NCBI GenBank assembly: GCA_964016885.1 | Contig: OZ024740.1 | Span: forward strand, 304,116,259 to 304,180,258 | DNA: 64,000 nt | From: Eledone cirrhosa | Lineage: Eukaryota; Mollusca; Cephalopoda; Octopoda; Eledonidae | Direction of reading: 5' to 3' | Part shown: in pieces, positions 10,331-22,446 of the stretch | How positions within the stretch are numbered: the first letter of the stretch is position 1 | Layout: each line of letters opens with the position of its first letter | Translations under genes and position numbers: made by a program | The notes under the pieces: model-generated | The model's database searches: none | What the model was told of the DNA's origin: nothing | The model's input: the letters and a program-made list of their open reading frames with translations, nothing else

Positions 10331-10435
10331 GTTAATATCGGCGAGATTTGAACACAGACCGTAGAGAGCCGAGATTAATACCACAAAGTATTCTATCCGA
10401 CGTTCTAACGACTTTGCCACTTCGCTGTCTCCTAG
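10290..10435 (-). mobile_element. OR-type SINE, partial
   Basis: GAAAGGCAAAGTTAATATCG, then the head region AACACAGACCGTAGAGAG and ATTCTATCCGACGTTCTAAC. The tail is missing where it meets LINE A. Confidence 0.75.
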
Positions 10436-10548
10436 GTTAATTTAGGATGGAAAAGAAATTGTGGTGCTTTTGTTTCATCATTACTGGTATTTTCTGAAAA
10501 CCAGGATGTGCTGTGATGATCCAAGTCTCCCTCCCTTAAATAATTGTT

Positions 10549-10640
10549 TCTACTTTTGGCACAAGGCCAGCAATTATCCCAGTTGATTAATGGTACTTTA
10601 TTTTATCGATCCCGTAAGGATGAAAGGCAAAGTTAAAATA
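10549..10640 (-). mobile_element. OR-type SINE, tail only
   Basis: TTCTACTTTTGGCACAAGGCC, then TACTTTATTTTATCGATCCC and GATGAAAGGCAAAGTTAA. The tRNA-like head is absent. Confidence 0.75.
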
Positions 10641-11039
10641 ATGGCATTTAGAAAAGTGTTAAATTGTTGATGTTGGTGAGGTTGGTAGTAGTATATATTT
10701 TATTAATGTGCTTCAACTAGTTGGTTTTAATTTTTAATGCATGCACTTCTAATATTTAATCACGCCCTATTTATTTTTCGAGTATCTTTTGTGGTATTGA
10801 ATGTGTGATTTTATGTCAAATTGAATGTTAGGTTTCGTCTATGGTGATGATAAATTATTTAGTTCCATAAAAATACACTTTAGGCCATTATGTATGTATG
10901 GACCCGTAACTCCTAGGAGAGTCGTACGGGCACCATATTAACATAGGGCATTTTTAAATATGGCGGAACCCATCTCTCCAGGTCCAGAGAAAAATAGAGA
11001 GTGAGAGAAAGGAAGTGAAAATGAGATACAGAAGAATCG

Positions 11040-11205
11040 ACTCCAGTACTTGACTGGTACTTTTTTTTTATCAACCTTGAATGGATGAAAGGCAAAGTTG
11101 ACCTCGGCGGAATTTGAACACAGAGAATTCAGAGAATTGGAACGAATACTGCAAAGCATTCTATTCGACATTCTAACGAATTTGCCAATTTACCGCACTT
11201 TGAAA
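11040..11205 (-). mobile_element. OR-type SINE, partial
   Basis: ATGAAAGGCAAAGTTGACC, then CGGCGGAATTTGAACACAG and a head ending CTAACGAATTTGCCAATTTA. Confidence 0.78.
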
Positions 11206-11504
11206 ATTTAGATGTAGACATGCTTCCACAGAGTAGCCCATCTACCACATTTCACTCACAAGGCTGTCAGGCCATTATAGTTTTTAAAAAAAACAACGTT
11301 TTTGTGTTATATCCATGAGTGAATTCTGGAGATATTTTTAAATGTGCGGAGATGTACCGTTGGGAATGGAGATAATAACATGTGGTTTTGTTTCATAGAG
11401 CCAGAAATGATTTTGTGCGGTTTGGTATCAAAAGAATTAAGCGTGTTTCGTGCAGAATTGTTACCTGCGTCAGTTTCTGGTGGCATTAGTACATGCTAGA
11501 AGAA
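11205..11504. other. Nothing recognised
   Basis: AT-rich, no repeat family or coding segment identified. Confidence 0.35.
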
Positions 11505-11700
11505 AAACGAAAATATTTCTTGGTGGAGCTGTGCTGCTGACAGTGAAGTTCTTGCCATCATTGATGGCTCGTCTTACTGGGGTACCAGCTGATGTCCATC
11601 GGGATGCCTGGTTGTTTCAGCGCCTTAACCTCGCCATCATCCATGGTAATGCTGCCACCGTGTTGGCTTGCCTCAAAATTTTCAAAATTTTCCGTTGACC
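11505..11700 (+). mobile_element. LINE A C-terminal fragment
   Basis: Encodes VKFLPSLMARLTGVPADVH and WLFQRLNLAIIHGNAATVLAC, aligning with the end of the LINE A product (WLFQRVSLAVLRGNTFSIL at 5.1 kb). Confidence 0.65.
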
Positions 11701-11949
11701 CTTGTGATGTGGTATGACCGATTGTCGCACTTGGTGGAGAATTGATGGTTGATTTTTTTTCTCTCTCTTCCTGTGAATTTTGGTGTATTATATTTGTGAG
11801 ATTCCTAGCAATAATTAATTGTATCGTATATTTGTGTTTATATTTTCATTCTGTAAGAATTATAAACAATTTTTAATGTTATTTTCTCTGTGACGTATCA
11901 GCATCGTTCGACCGTCGTTCAAACCATAACTGTTACGTCTTGGTCAATT

Positions 11950-12338
11950 TAGTTGTAGTGATTAGTTTAGCTCTTTGCACTCTAAAATGGTCAGAAAATG
12001 CAATTTGAGTCCATGCAGGTCATATTACATTTATAGTTTTCAATAATTATAAAGTGATTATAGCAAAATGACCTACGAAATCCGTCTCTGAATACACATA
12101 CTAGCAATTGGCAAATAGTGATATGTGAAGAAAAAGTTATGACATGACAAAAAAATTTACTATGAACGTTAAGATAATATATTACACTGTTATTATCAAA
12201 TATCAACCAAGATATAAAAAACTTTGATATGTGATAAACATAACATGTGCTTAAATTGATATAAAAAACTTTGATATGTGATAAACATAACATGTGCTTA
12301 AACACAAATAGATGTGTGTTTTGGTAGTTTGGAGAGAG
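11950..12338. mobile_element. MITE 2, longer copy with internal duplication
   Basis: Shares AGTGATTAGTTTAGCTCTTT and AAATAGATGTGTGTTTTGG with 6151-6360, but has about 250 extra internal bases. Contains a 47-bp tandem duplication (12211-12257 and 12258-12304). Both terminal repeats are missing. Confidence 0.6.
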
Positions 12339-12394
12339 CCATGCCTAGGGATAATAAAATAATTTTTTTTAAAGGGTGAGAGAAGAACCTCACA

Positions 12395-12815
12395 CGTTGG
12401 AGTTCCTCTTTAATAATTTCTGAAGCAAGCCAACAGACTGGCAGCATTGCGCGGGTGGTAGCAAAACGAAGACGCTGGAATAACCAATCACCATTGTGGA
12501 CATCACCTGAAAGGTCGGTAAGGCGAGCCCCTAACAATGTCAAGAACTTCGTTGTCAGCAGACCAGCTCACCCAAACGTCTCGAACACCACAGGGGAAAA
12601 AGAAAATAGTTTGTCGATTATTCCTGGTATTTTAGAATAATATATTTTGTTCGGTTACAGATGCAGTGACTCCCAACTTTACCGCAGCATTCATGGTGAC
12701 ATCCCAAATGAAATATTTACCTCTTATCTAGAGGCAAAAGGTAAGGCCATCAACCCTCGATAATCCAGTGGGCTCCAGAATTGAGGGAATTTTGACTCGA
12801 GCCTTGCTATTAACT
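12395..12815 (-). mobile_element. LINE A coding fragment, degraded
   Basis: The minus strand encodes ILEPTGLSRVDG and, further on, LTDLSGDVHNGDWLFQRLRF, collinear with the 9.6-10.3 kb copy. Several frameshifts. Confidence 0.62.
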
Positions 12816-12964
12816 AGTTTCTTTTCTATTTACTTTTATTTTGTGTTGTAATGACTCACACACACACTTTCTCTCTCTCTCTCTCTCTCTGCTAAACTGA
12901 TGACATCACCTTTCATTCTGAATACAGACGTCATCTACAAGCAATCGACACCACAAACCTACGG

Positions 12965-13085
12965 AGAAGTCCTTGTATGATTACTCGACCTTCTAGAAAT
13001 AGCATCCAAATCTCCCTCAAATCAAACCTCATAAAACCTTTGATCATAGTCCTGCTCAATGTGGGCCAGCCTAAACAACTATAAC
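12965..13085 (+). repeat. Dispersed repeat F
   Basis: CTAGAAATAGCATCCAAATC and TTTGATCATAGTCCTGCTC, shared with copies at 17165, 32935, 34440, 34985 and, inverted, 55785-55985. A short non-coding interspersed repeat of unknown class. Confidence 0.6.
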
Positions 13086-13309
13086 TCACGCCAGAATTTC
13101 ACTCACTCTATGAATGGAGGCTTTGAAAACACTCTCCAATGAAAACTCTTTACATGACAATTCAACAAAAGACAATTGCTACGCATATCAAAGACAGTCT
13201 TGCATTGTTCCTTCTTCCATATGTAACTAAACCCCACAAATGTTAGGCTTCACCATATCCATCACTCTTTACGCCGATGTCATATATATAACTGTGAAAG
13301 ACGCTTGGC

Positions 13310-13625
13310 ATAATTGTTCGGGGTGTTCGGCTCACGATCCCCAAGATCTTCAGTTCGATTCCCAGCTGTACGTTATATCCATCAGCAAGACACTTTCTTT
13401 TACCTTTCTCCACTTCATTCAGCGGGTAAAAATGAATTGTACTCGTAATTTAAAGGGCCAGCCTTGATACAACCGGTGTCACACTGAATCTCCCTGAGAA
13501 CTACGTTAAGGATACACGTGTCTGTGGAATGCTCGGCCACTTGTACATTAATTCATGTTCCGGCTGTTCTATTGGTCGAACAAATGGAACACTCAATACT
13601 AAAACCGCCGAAGGTCCGTTCCATA
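13310..13625 (+). mobile_element. SINE B copy
   Basis: tRNA-like head (CAGTTCGATTCCCAGCTG as the B-box region), then AAGACACTTTCTTTTACC and a central domain (AGGGCCAGCCTTGATACA, TGAATCTCCCTGAGAACTAC, TGTCTGTGGAATGCTC). The strongly conserved centre recalls the cephalopod Ceph-SINE domain; this is inference. Confidence 0.78.
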
Positions 13626-14520
13626 TATAATTTTATCAAAACAACACCCTAAAGCCTGAACATTCACTTCAGGACTAGAAAAGACTTTGAGGCTGATCAC
13701 TTGCTGACTCTATAAAGCTCAAATGTATTCACATTAAAATATTGCTCATACACCTAGATTGGTACTGCTGCTACGTCCGAAATTATCTGTCCGCTCCATC
13801 GTCTTTTAAGGAACATTAAAAAATAAACTGTGGTATCCTTGCCCTCTTACAGGGCATTAGCAATATGAATGATGATGTTCTTCCAACTGGAATAGAGACA
13901 CAGTTGACAATTCTACTCGCCGGTTTCTTACCCACACTTTTCAAGTGTTCACCTCTCGCTAAAATTATATTACTATATAACATATTTCATTTTTCTTTTT
14001 GTTTCCTCTTCTTGTGTTTTTTTCCCGACTGAAACAATGAAAGAAGAATGAAAAGATGACCTCTTTAATTTAGCTTGTTTACGGCAGAAATTACAACCTA
14101 AAAACGTACAATTATGTCAATTTTTTTTCTTCGTTGAATGTGCGTACGTTTCTCAGAAATAATAACATCCTATACAACATAAGAATAGCAAATAGGCTGT
14201 AAATAAATACATTACACCATTTGTATACAAAAAAATGTGAGGTTACCCTTCAGAATATTTCCTCCTCGTAATCTCTGACATTTGGAAAATGAGAAAAATG
14301 CTTTCTCTTTTAGTGAACATCACAATGAATACTAGATGATATAATGGTGACAAGGTCATGAGAAAACAAAAAAAAACAACAACTATATTTAAATGACAGA
14401 ATTATCAAAATAGAAATGTATTTAACAAGTCATGTGTATATCTGATTATGTGAATCTGTTTAATATGATTGTATGTATGTATTAAATGTGTGTATATGTG
14501 TAAGAAAACATCCAAGCATA
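13626..14520. other. AT-rich stretch, nothing recognised
   Basis: About 900 bases with no recognised repeat or coding segment. Confidence 0.35.
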
Positions 14521-14522
14521 TG

Positions 14523-14897
14523 TACTCTTTGGTCCCAAATAATAGGGGGTCGGGGAGGCGGAGGAATTCGGTTATTTTTCTAGGTTGTCTCCGTTGATTT
14601 CTTTTTTAAACCAGAATTAATCGTTTAGTTTACATATTGAGACCACAGTCCATCCTGTTTATTTTATAACCTATGAGGATTTCTTGTAATGTTTCTTATT
14701 TGCCATGTATAATGTTTTTTAATATCTAAAGAACATTAATTGTCGCAGGATTGCTGCCACTTAAAATAAAATTTCTCTGGAGATAGACTTTCAAAATTTA
14801 ATAAGCAGGGTGGTTGGAATAAGAGCATGGGGGTTGGAAACATTTGAAAAATTAATAAGCGGCGGTGGGGGTGACGCTTATTCGAGACCCGAGAGTA
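14523..14897 (-). mobile_element. MITE 1, full length
   Basis: Ends TACTCTTTGGTCCCAAATAA and GACCCGAGAGTA. Interior as in the 8040 copy. Confidence 0.82.
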
Positions 14898-15283
14898 TGT
14901 GTCTTTAATTGTCGGCTTGGAGGCATTCGGATTAGGTTCCTCCAACTCTACCAATTATCGGCTATTAAGTTTATTTTTGATCAACATTAAATAGATGAAG
15001 ACAACCATTAACAACACCTTCAATATCTCTCCCACTTTAACGATCACCGGTACGGCTCTTTTAAAACCAAATTTACTGGAGATCTTACTCTCTTATGTCA
15101 TTTACTTTCGAGAAATTTGGTGAAAGCAACCAGTATCAGCAAAACTTTCAACCATGCCTGACCCGCGTATAACATGGGTTCCATCTTTCTCTTGTTCCTT
15201 GGAGCTGTGGTTTCCTATTAAATTGTGGTGCGTGTGTTGATGGAGTTCCTTTTGACTCACTGTCTATCAACTCTAGTGTGAAC

Positions 15284-15612
15284 CTGGGGGTAGAAAATCG
15301 GTAATAATTTTTAAAAAAACCCAGTATTAGTTGTTTAGTTTACATATTGAGACTCCAACCTATCCTATTTATTTTATAACGTATGAGATTTCTAGTAATG
15401 TACTTTTTTTGTCATGTATAATGTTTTTTAATGTCTAAAAACATTGTCACAGGAATGAGGAATGCTATCACTTAAAATAAAATTTCGCTGGAGATAGATT
15501 AGCAACATTTGATAAGCGGGGGGGGGGGGGGGGGGTATTTGGAAAATTAACAACCGGGTGGGAGTGAAAAATTAATAAGCGAGAGGAGACGATGATTCAA
15601 GACCCGAGAGTA
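15284..15612 (-). mobile_element. MITE 1, left end missing
   Basis: Right end GACCCGAGAGTA is present; the left 15-20 bases are replaced by unrelated sequence. Contains a G run at about 15519-15536. Confidence 0.78.
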
Positions 15613-15775
15613 CTTTACAAATGCCACCTGAAAAGGAATGGTCACCAGAAATACTGAATTCTCATCTTAAATTGTCTTGTAGAAGAAATAATAGGACACT
15701 ATATATTGAGAAAACTGGGTGTAGATGTCGAAATGGTACAATAGAAAAGTAAATACCTTGGAGTATTTCATTACA
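15613..15775. repeat. 163-bp unit duplicated at 26685-26848
   Basis: High similarity to 26685-26848, including GTCACCAGAAATACT and AAACTGGGTGTAGATGTCG. In both places it starts directly after the right end of a MITE 1. It is followed here by an OR-SINE-like fragment (about 15778-15845: GAGCTCGAATCCCGCTCTGG). Confidence 0.8.
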
Positions 15776-15857
15776 CTCTTTTACGTTTTGAGCTCGAATC
15801 CCGCTCTGGTCGACTTTACCTTTCATCCACCTGATGTTAATAAATACCAAACATTTC

Positions 15858-16095
15858 ACCCTTTCAAGACCGCATTTCTAATGAAATACACTCTATTTTA
15901 ATTAGCTAATGAAGAATTTCGAGGGATTTACTAAAATGATTAATTATTTCATTACTAAGATAGTATCTTAATGTAAGGTTCTTATATAAAGTTATGTTGG
16001 AAGATTTTAATTTAAATTGAAAACCTTTAAATTTGGTGATTTTTATTTCATAAAACCAGGGCATGTTTTGGCTAGGTTGGTAACTAAAGGGTTAA
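15858..16095. mobile_element. piggyBac-type MITE, copy 1
   Basis: Ends GTTGGTAACTAAAGGGTTAA, with an interior matching 63372-63589 (GAGGGATTTACTAAAAT, TTAATGTAAGGTTCTTATAT). The TTAA is intact on the right and lost on the left. Confidence 0.7.
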
Positions 16096-16154
16096 ACAAG
16101 AAACTTGTGGAAGTAGTACGAAATACATTTTGCCTCTTCAGCTTTACCTCGTTA

Positions 16155-16460
16155 AAACTGGCACTCCGTCGGTTACGACGACGAGTGTTCTAGTTGATAC
16201 GGTCAACGGAACAGTCTGTTCGTGAAATTAACGTGCAAGTCCCTGAGCATTCCACAGACACGCTTACTCTTAACGTAGTTCTCAGGGAGATTCAGCGGGA
16301 CAAGGATGACCCTTTGAATTACAGGTACAACTCATTTTTGCCAGGAAAGTGGACTGAAGAAACATGAAATAAAGTTTCTTGCTCAAAGGCACAACGCATA
16401 ACCGGGAATCGAACTCACGACCTTACGATCATGAGCCGAATACCCTAACCACAAAGCCTT
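16155..16460 (-). mobile_element. SINE B copy
   Basis: Minus strand: tRNA-like head with GAGTTCGATTCCCGGTTATG, then AAACTTTATTTCATGTTTC, AAGGGTCATCCTTGTCC and CTGTGGAATGCTCAGGGAC. Confidence 0.8.
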
Positions 16461-16880
16461 CACGCTTTACCTCTGATACTACAGAACTCACCATTGCTAA
16501 GTTATTATTATTAACTACTGTGTAAAGCTGGTGGAGTGGCGGAATAGAAAGAGTTGTGTGTTGGATAAATAGATCTTTCTTAAAAGCCGTGGCTTCGTGC
16601 CAACGTAAGAAACCATTATTAACTAGTGTAGACATGACTGACTACACGCTATATGACAGAGCAAAATCCAAATATTTTCAGAAATGGAGAAAGCTTTGTT
16701 ACTAGTATGTATTTCTTGACAAATAATGGTGGAACGGTGGAGACACCAGAACGCCGAAGTAAACGTGCTGTTTCGTCTCTATACTCTAAGTATAACCCTC
16801 ATCCAAGTCGATTCTGCCTTTCATACTTCGATATCGGTAAACCAGTCATAGACTAAATTGGGGCAATTGGCTTTATTGTA
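16461..16880. other. Nothing recognised
   Basis: Short random open frames only. Confidence 0.35.
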
Positions 16881-16884
16881 GCCC

Positions 16885-17095
16885 TCCTCCTCCTCCTTCT
16901 TCTTGAGCGGTTCGTGCGGCAGAGTCCCCAAACATTCCTTCCAGCGGATCCTGCCAGAAGCATCTATTTCCAACCGATCCGGCTGGATCCCCAATCGAAA
17001 CCAGCCGAGTTCATGAATGTTTTCCAACCATTTTGTAACAAATTATTTGCTACTGTTCGGGTTGCGTGTTGGCAGAAACTGTAAAACGCTAGACT
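16885..17095 (-). mobile_element. LINE B 3' fragment
   Basis: The minus strand encodes ENIHELGWFRLGIQPDRLE, the last residues of the LINE B ORF2 seen at 43838-44165, then its 3' end with an AAGAAGGAGGAGG tail. 16895-17095 is repeated directly at 17655-17880. Confidence 0.72.
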
Positions 17096-17117
17096 AAATG
17101 CTTTACAGTGTACAGTG

Positions 17118-17588
17118 TTTTGAATTCAAATCTTATGCCTTTTATTTCTCACGTTTTAACAAGTGCCATTAAAATACAGCCAAATCTCCTTCAATTCACA
17201 CCCTACTTTCTTAGAAAACACACCAAAAAACACATTGGATAATGTGGTCATGGGTTCTTTGCAGATAGAAAAAAAGACAGGATGATTACGTCTGAAATGC
17301 ATCTGATCATAAAGGTCTACTCGATCGGTGTCTATCTAGAACTAAAACCCAACAACAACAAAACAACTTATGTGGAACCATAATTTAAGAATTGCTGTAT
17401 CATTTACTATTGTTGTATTTGTTGTCAGGGATAATAAAGAAAGACAAGAATGAATGAAGAAAAGAATTGTTTTCTTATTGAGACTTAGGGGTAGGCTATA
17501 CTGAAAATGGATGAATAGACCATGTGTTTTAATGACACTGGTTAAAACATGAGAAATAAAAGGCATAAGATTTGAATTCAAAACACTT
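17118..17588. repeat. Inverted pair within a local rearrangement
   Basis: 17118-17178 and 17525-17588 are reverse complements (GTGTTTTGAATTCAAATCTT is the clearest block). 17165-17345 between them is a repeat F copy. 17388-17460 is in turn the reverse complement of 17591-17664. Confidence 0.78.
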
Positions 17589-17654
17589 TCTTCATTCAGT
17601 CTTCCCTTTCTTTATTATCCCTGACCACAAATATAACAATAGTAAATGATACAG

Positions 17655-17880
17655 CAATTCTTCTTCTTCGCCGCCCACTTTTTCCTAAGAGAGTCGTGAG
17701 GGCAGAGTCCTCCAACATTCCTTCCAGTGGATCCTGTCAGAAGCAACCATTTCCAACTGATCCGGCTGGATCCCCAATCGAAACCAATCGAGTTCACGGA
17801 TGCTTTCTGACCATTTTGTAACAAATTATTTGCTACTGTTGGGGTTGCGTGTTGGAAGAAACTGTAAAACGCTAGACTAT
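17655..17880 (-). mobile_element. LINE B 3' fragment, second copy
   Basis: Minus strand encodes SIRELDWFRLGIQPDQLE. Duplicates 16885-17095, including the non-LINE flank TTTTGTAACAAATTATTTGC, so the duplication occurred after insertion. Confidence 0.72.
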
Positions 17881-17929
17881 TTGTGGTCATGGATAATAAA
17901 GAAAGGGAAGACTGAATGAAGAAAGGATT

Positions 17930-18950
17930 TTTTTTTATTGAGTATCATTTCTAGTTAACGTACGTATTTATTCATTACATTAACCAGTTTTTCTTGATTG
18001 TCGCTTTGAAAGGAGTGTCATTTTAGTCAAGCCATCATTTCTAAGGCTATCATATTATTATTCTCGTCTGGATTTTAAAATGTTCTTCAATTTTATTTTT
18101 ATAGAACATTTAAAATGTTGTTCTAAATAAGAAGTTTCATCGAACTGGACGAAAAACTTGTTAATTCTCTAAAAATAAAAATGAAAATACAATTCTTCCT
18201 TTTAATGGATTTATTGTTTAATGTTAAACACAACACACTATTGATATAAACTAATAATAAATATACCAGCAGATCTTTATTTGAAAGCGATTGTTACCAA
18301 AGAAGTTCAAATTATTTCAAAAGCTAAAACTATTTTCTCATTTTCATTTTCCTCGTCAAAAAGGGTGGAGTGAATTTTATTTAGACAAAAAAACAAAACA
18401 AACAACAACAAAAAAAACAAAAAAAAAACAACCTAATTTTTTGTATAAATTTTCCCAAGTATGATATTTAACGACATTGGTGACTAGAGTTATTCACAGT
18501 CGCAAACTATGACTCAGCAAGAAAAAAAAAGAACAACAACAACAACAACAAAAGGATAATCTAACTTTGAAAACATCATTTTATTCTCTTTATGAAACAC
18601 ATCAATAAGCATCAGACAACAAATATCATATGGCTATATTTAGAGACATTCTTTTCATCGAGATAACTACATAGAATAAAGGGGAGCAGCAGTGAAGCTA
18701 CCCCCGACTTAACATGACAGAATAATTTACATAACAAAAATACTACACTGAAATACTGTTACAGTCAATTAACTTCGGAAATATCGAACACACACAGCAT
18801 TGTTTCCAACTAGAAGTTAATTAGGGATCATTGTCCTTGTGGTAAGGAAGAGAAGGGACCTACCTTTGAGATTCCACTCGAGTCCTGACTAAATTTTCCT
18901 GCGCGGGTATAACCCTGTTTTACGTCCGGCCAAAGAGTATAACGAGTCTC
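17930..18950. other. AT-rich stretch with A/CAA tracts
   Basis: Contains A-rich and (CAA)n runs (18385-18430, 18530-18553). No gene or repeat family recognised. Confidence 0.4.
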
Positions 18951-18954
18951 TCAC

Positions 18955-19060
18955 ATGCATGTCCAAACGTTACCGCTTCCTAACCAAAGAGCGCGTGAAA
19001 TGCCCACGAACTCTGATGTCATGTCACTGGCCCCTCGCTTCCGGCAAACTAGTCCCACAG
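18955..19060 (+). repeat. Dispersed repeat also at 9112-9235
   Basis: Matches 9112-9235 in opposite orientation (AGCGAGGGGCCAGTGAC and its complement). Confidence 0.6.
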
Positions 19061-19900
19061 TCCTTTACGAAAAAAATCTTACACATCACTTCTCATCCAA
19101 GATGATCCTCTTTGCAGCACTCTCGGTGAAAATACCCCTACATCACGGCATGTTTTCAACATAGTTCCCTTCACAAATTTCTATCTGTGCTTTCAGTTTC
19201 GTCGCACCAGCCGAACAGGGCGATTGGTCTAAACAGCGTCCCATCCATTCCTCTCGAACGGTGTACTACATTCTCGTGATGCTCATGACTTCTACAATCC
19301 CTCTGAGACAGTTAAGGTTGATGTGATGCAGCTGATGTTTAGTTTGGACATCTCTAAATCAGTATCTCCAGGCAAAAAAAAAAAAACGAAAAAAAAAAAA
19401 CAAAAAAAATACATTCGTGGGATGGGAATTCTAGAAGGATGACATTTAGGTGTGGAAGAATTGGAAGTGGTTAGTGGAGAGCCCGGGAAGTAAAACACGG
19501 CATGGGTGATGACAACAGTAAAAGACGAGTGTGGCGAGTGGATTAGGGTGGAGTTGACATGCAAGATATGTGCTGATGAGTGAGTCGCTGCTAATCAGTC
19601 ACGTATGTTTATTTTGCGTACGATCTGTGATGTTTGTATGTATCGTCAGCGGCTGCAGCGACAGCACGGTTTCAAATATTGGAACTGTATTCCATTGTGG
19701 GTCTTAACTTGACATTGTAGATAGTCAGTAGCTGATCAGAGGTGAAGTATTTTCTGACCCCGAAAAGAAAGGATAGTCTTCGAGATGCAACTGAAAGTGA
19801 GATTACAAGGAAAGATCATTTAAAATTATAAGATCTAACATTCGTAACGTCTTAGAGGGTTTCAGTGTAGTATTATAGTTAACAATACTATATTAAAAGT
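19061..19900. other. Nothing recognised
   Basis: Poly-A run at 19374-19410; otherwise no recognised element. Confidence 0.35.
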
Positions 19901-19904
19901 TTAA

Positions 19905-20200
19905 TGAACAACAGTTATACAATGATGGAAATATTTAAAAAATACCCCCCCCCCCCCCCCCCCCAAAAAAAAGAGGATAAAAATAAAATTAAGTAACGAA
20001 AAAAGGAGGAAGGGGTAAAGAAGGGCAGATTTGGCTGTATAGTAAAGGAAAGGACTATAAATGCCATAAATGAGAGGAAAAGGAGGGAAAAAGCAAGGAC
20101 TATTAGGCAACGGAAGAAAGAGAGAGGTAAGGGAGGGTGACAGACTACACGGTGACCGGTGCAAAGAGGAAGCGGCCCGACAAGCTCCGGTGTTTGTTTG
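19905..20200 (-). mobile_element. LINE A fragment with variant 3' UTR
   Basis: The minus strand encodes RSLSGRFLFAPVTV (compare YRGLCGRFLFALVTV at 27.0 kb), then stops and runs directly into a 3' UTR, so much of the C-terminus is deleted. The UTR shares AAGAAGGGCAGATTTGGCTG with 63905-64000. Confidence 0.6.
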
Positions 20201-20682
20201 TCTGACCAAGACTGAGAATCGAGAGCCTTTGTACTGTTGAAAGAAACAAAATTGTCATGACCCTAAAAACGTTTTGCAAGGATTTTCTTTCTCTAAGAGA
20301 ATATACATTAAACAGATTGCATGCAAACGACTTCGGAGTGAAGAGTGTTCTCACTTGCATTGAAATGTCCATTATTAGAGTTGATATGAAGCAGGTCGTT
20401 ATGTTGTTTTATTTTTATTGAACACGACAAAATTTACTGGACATATTAGAATTAATAGCAAAACAGTCATGCATTTCTGCAATCATGTGCAATGGTGTTA
20501 CTTTGGCCGAACGACTCAATAGCGAGGAGTAATATAGAAGAGAACTCTATATCTGGTTCTTTGACAGCTCCACCAATGATTACGATTCCTTCCATGACAT
20601 TTGTGATCGCCTTCTTTGGGATGGGGCATATTATACAATACATCCAAAGAGCGGAATAAAACAATGTAGAAAGAAAATAGAT
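20201..20682. other. Nothing recognised
   Basis: No repeat family or gene identified. Confidence 0.3.
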
Positions 20683-21185
20683 GAAGAGTTAGACGAAGAT
20701 AGGTACTAGCTATGGAGTACAATAGATTAAAGAGTTAGACGAAGATAGGTACTAGCTATGGAGTACAATAGATTAAAGAGTTAGACGAAGATAGGTACTA
20801 GCTATGGAGTACAATAGATTAAAGAGTTAGACGAAGATAGGTACTAGCTATGGAGTACAATAGATTAAAGAGTTAGACGAAGATAAGTACTAGCTATGGA
20901 GTACAATAGATTAAAGAGTTAGACGAAGATAGGTACTAGCTATGGAGTACAATAGATTAAAGAGTTAGACGAAGATAAGTACTAGCTATGGAGTACAATA
21001 GATTAAAGAGTTAGACGAAGATAGGTACTAGCTATGGAGTACAATAAATTGAGAGTTAGATTAAGACATGTGCTAGCTATAGAGTACAATAGATTAAAGA
21101 GTTAGACGAAGATAGGTACTAGCTATGGAGTACAATAAATTGAGAGTTAGATTAAGACATGTACTAGCTATGGAGTACAATACTT
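20683..21185. repeat. 46-bp minisatellite, about 11 copies
   Basis: Unit begins AGTTAGACGAAGATAGGTAC and continues TAGCTATGGAGTACAATAG. The exact period is 46 bases (starts of GTTAGACG at 20688, 20734 and onward). The last copies are variant (GAGAGTTAGATTAAGACATG). Contiguous units, no spacers. Confidence 0.93.
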
Positions 21186-21189
21186 GAGA

Positions 21190-21840
21190 ATACTGGAAGA
21201 GATATCAGGGACAATAGCTTCAATGGTTTGAAGCAAACAGGTGTGCTTTTACACTTGGTGAGATGTAATGGTAAGACTGACGGAGTATAGAATGAAAATT
21301 TTGGAGGAGTGTGTGCTGAGGCATTGTGGAGTTAAATGCAAAATGGACAGAAAACGATGAGTGGAGCTGAAGGAATACAGGGTCATCTTGGATAAGGAGT
21401 ACTGGGTAGGAAGATTCGCACAGTTGGTAGAGATCTTGGCGTGAGAATAGAAGAACCGATTATAATTTGAGAGGCAGGAGAGTTTGCAGGCTGTGGATGT
21501 ACAAAGGTATATTTTGTTTTCCAGATAGAAATCGTGTAGGAGTTTCGGTAGATGAGTATCTCCAGGTGTTGTAGCATCGTTCTTCGCCCGTTTATCTGCG
21601 GTGCAGATGCCTGTGAACCTCTTAGAGCATCTGGGGTTATAGGATTTAGTTGTATGAGAGGGGAGAATGGACATGTCTAAGAGGATGGTTTCGGTTAGTG
21701 ATGAAATACATTCACTGCAATGAACACTCCGACAAGTTAGCTGACATGAAATATCACATTGGACAGTAAGTGAATGCGCGACGAGTAATCTTGACGTGTG
21801 GTCAGAAGATTCAATCGAGTATGCGGATCATCATCATCAA
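21190..21840. other. Purine-rich stretch, nothing recognised
   Basis: A 141-codon minus-strand frame (21249-21674) has no recognisable motif and serine/threonine-rich low-complexity content; not called as a gene. Confidence 0.35.
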
Positions 21841-21842
21841 CA

Positions 21843-21869
21843 TCACCTCTCTCTTTCTCTCTCTCTCTC

Positions 21870-21910
<41 letters not shown>

Positions 21911-21925
21911 ATTTCTCTCTCTCAC
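21843..21925. repeat. CT/AT/GT compound microsatellite
   Basis: (CT)n, (AT)n and (GT)n in succession. Confidence 0.92.
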
Positions 21926-22445
21926 CTCCTCTCCCTTTTTCTTACTCTCCCCCACCTCTCTCGTTACCTTGACTGTCACTATGGCTTCCACAGAGTCAGA
22001 TCTACCGGAGATTTACCCCTATGTACCACTCACCAGTGGTCCGTCGCCATTGAAGGCTTGAGAGAACACAATGTTGTTGCAAAGCCTTCGACTGTATTTG
22101 GCATGAACGGGGTTGGCTTAAGACCATCAGAAGCCCTAAGACTCTAACTACTGAGAAGATTATAGTACTATTATATTCTGTATATAAAACAACCCTTCCA
22201 GACAGTCTATTGGAAAAAAATCACTCTATGGGGCTCTTCTTTACTGAAGGATCTAAGCACGGACTTATATTTCTTAATAGGCACGAGAACCTCTTATCAA
22301 ATATATCCGCGTCTTATTTCTTCGAAGTGGAATCATCAATGCACCATTCATAGAATGATTTCTCTGCAACTCGTAGTCTATAGTCTTGTGTAGTCAAGGT
22401 TCAGTAATGTATTCCACTCTCCTTCTAACAACAAATATTATTAGA
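21926..22445. other. Nothing recognised
   Basis: No repeat family or coding segment identified. Confidence 0.3.
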
Positions 22446-22446
22446 G

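Noticed and set aside
20683..21185. Possible CRISPR-like array
   Set aside because: Units are contiguous without spacers and the genome is eukaryotic; a minisatellite.
21249..21674. 141-codon minus-strand frame
   Set aside because: No motif, low-complexity composition, no splice context; likely chance.
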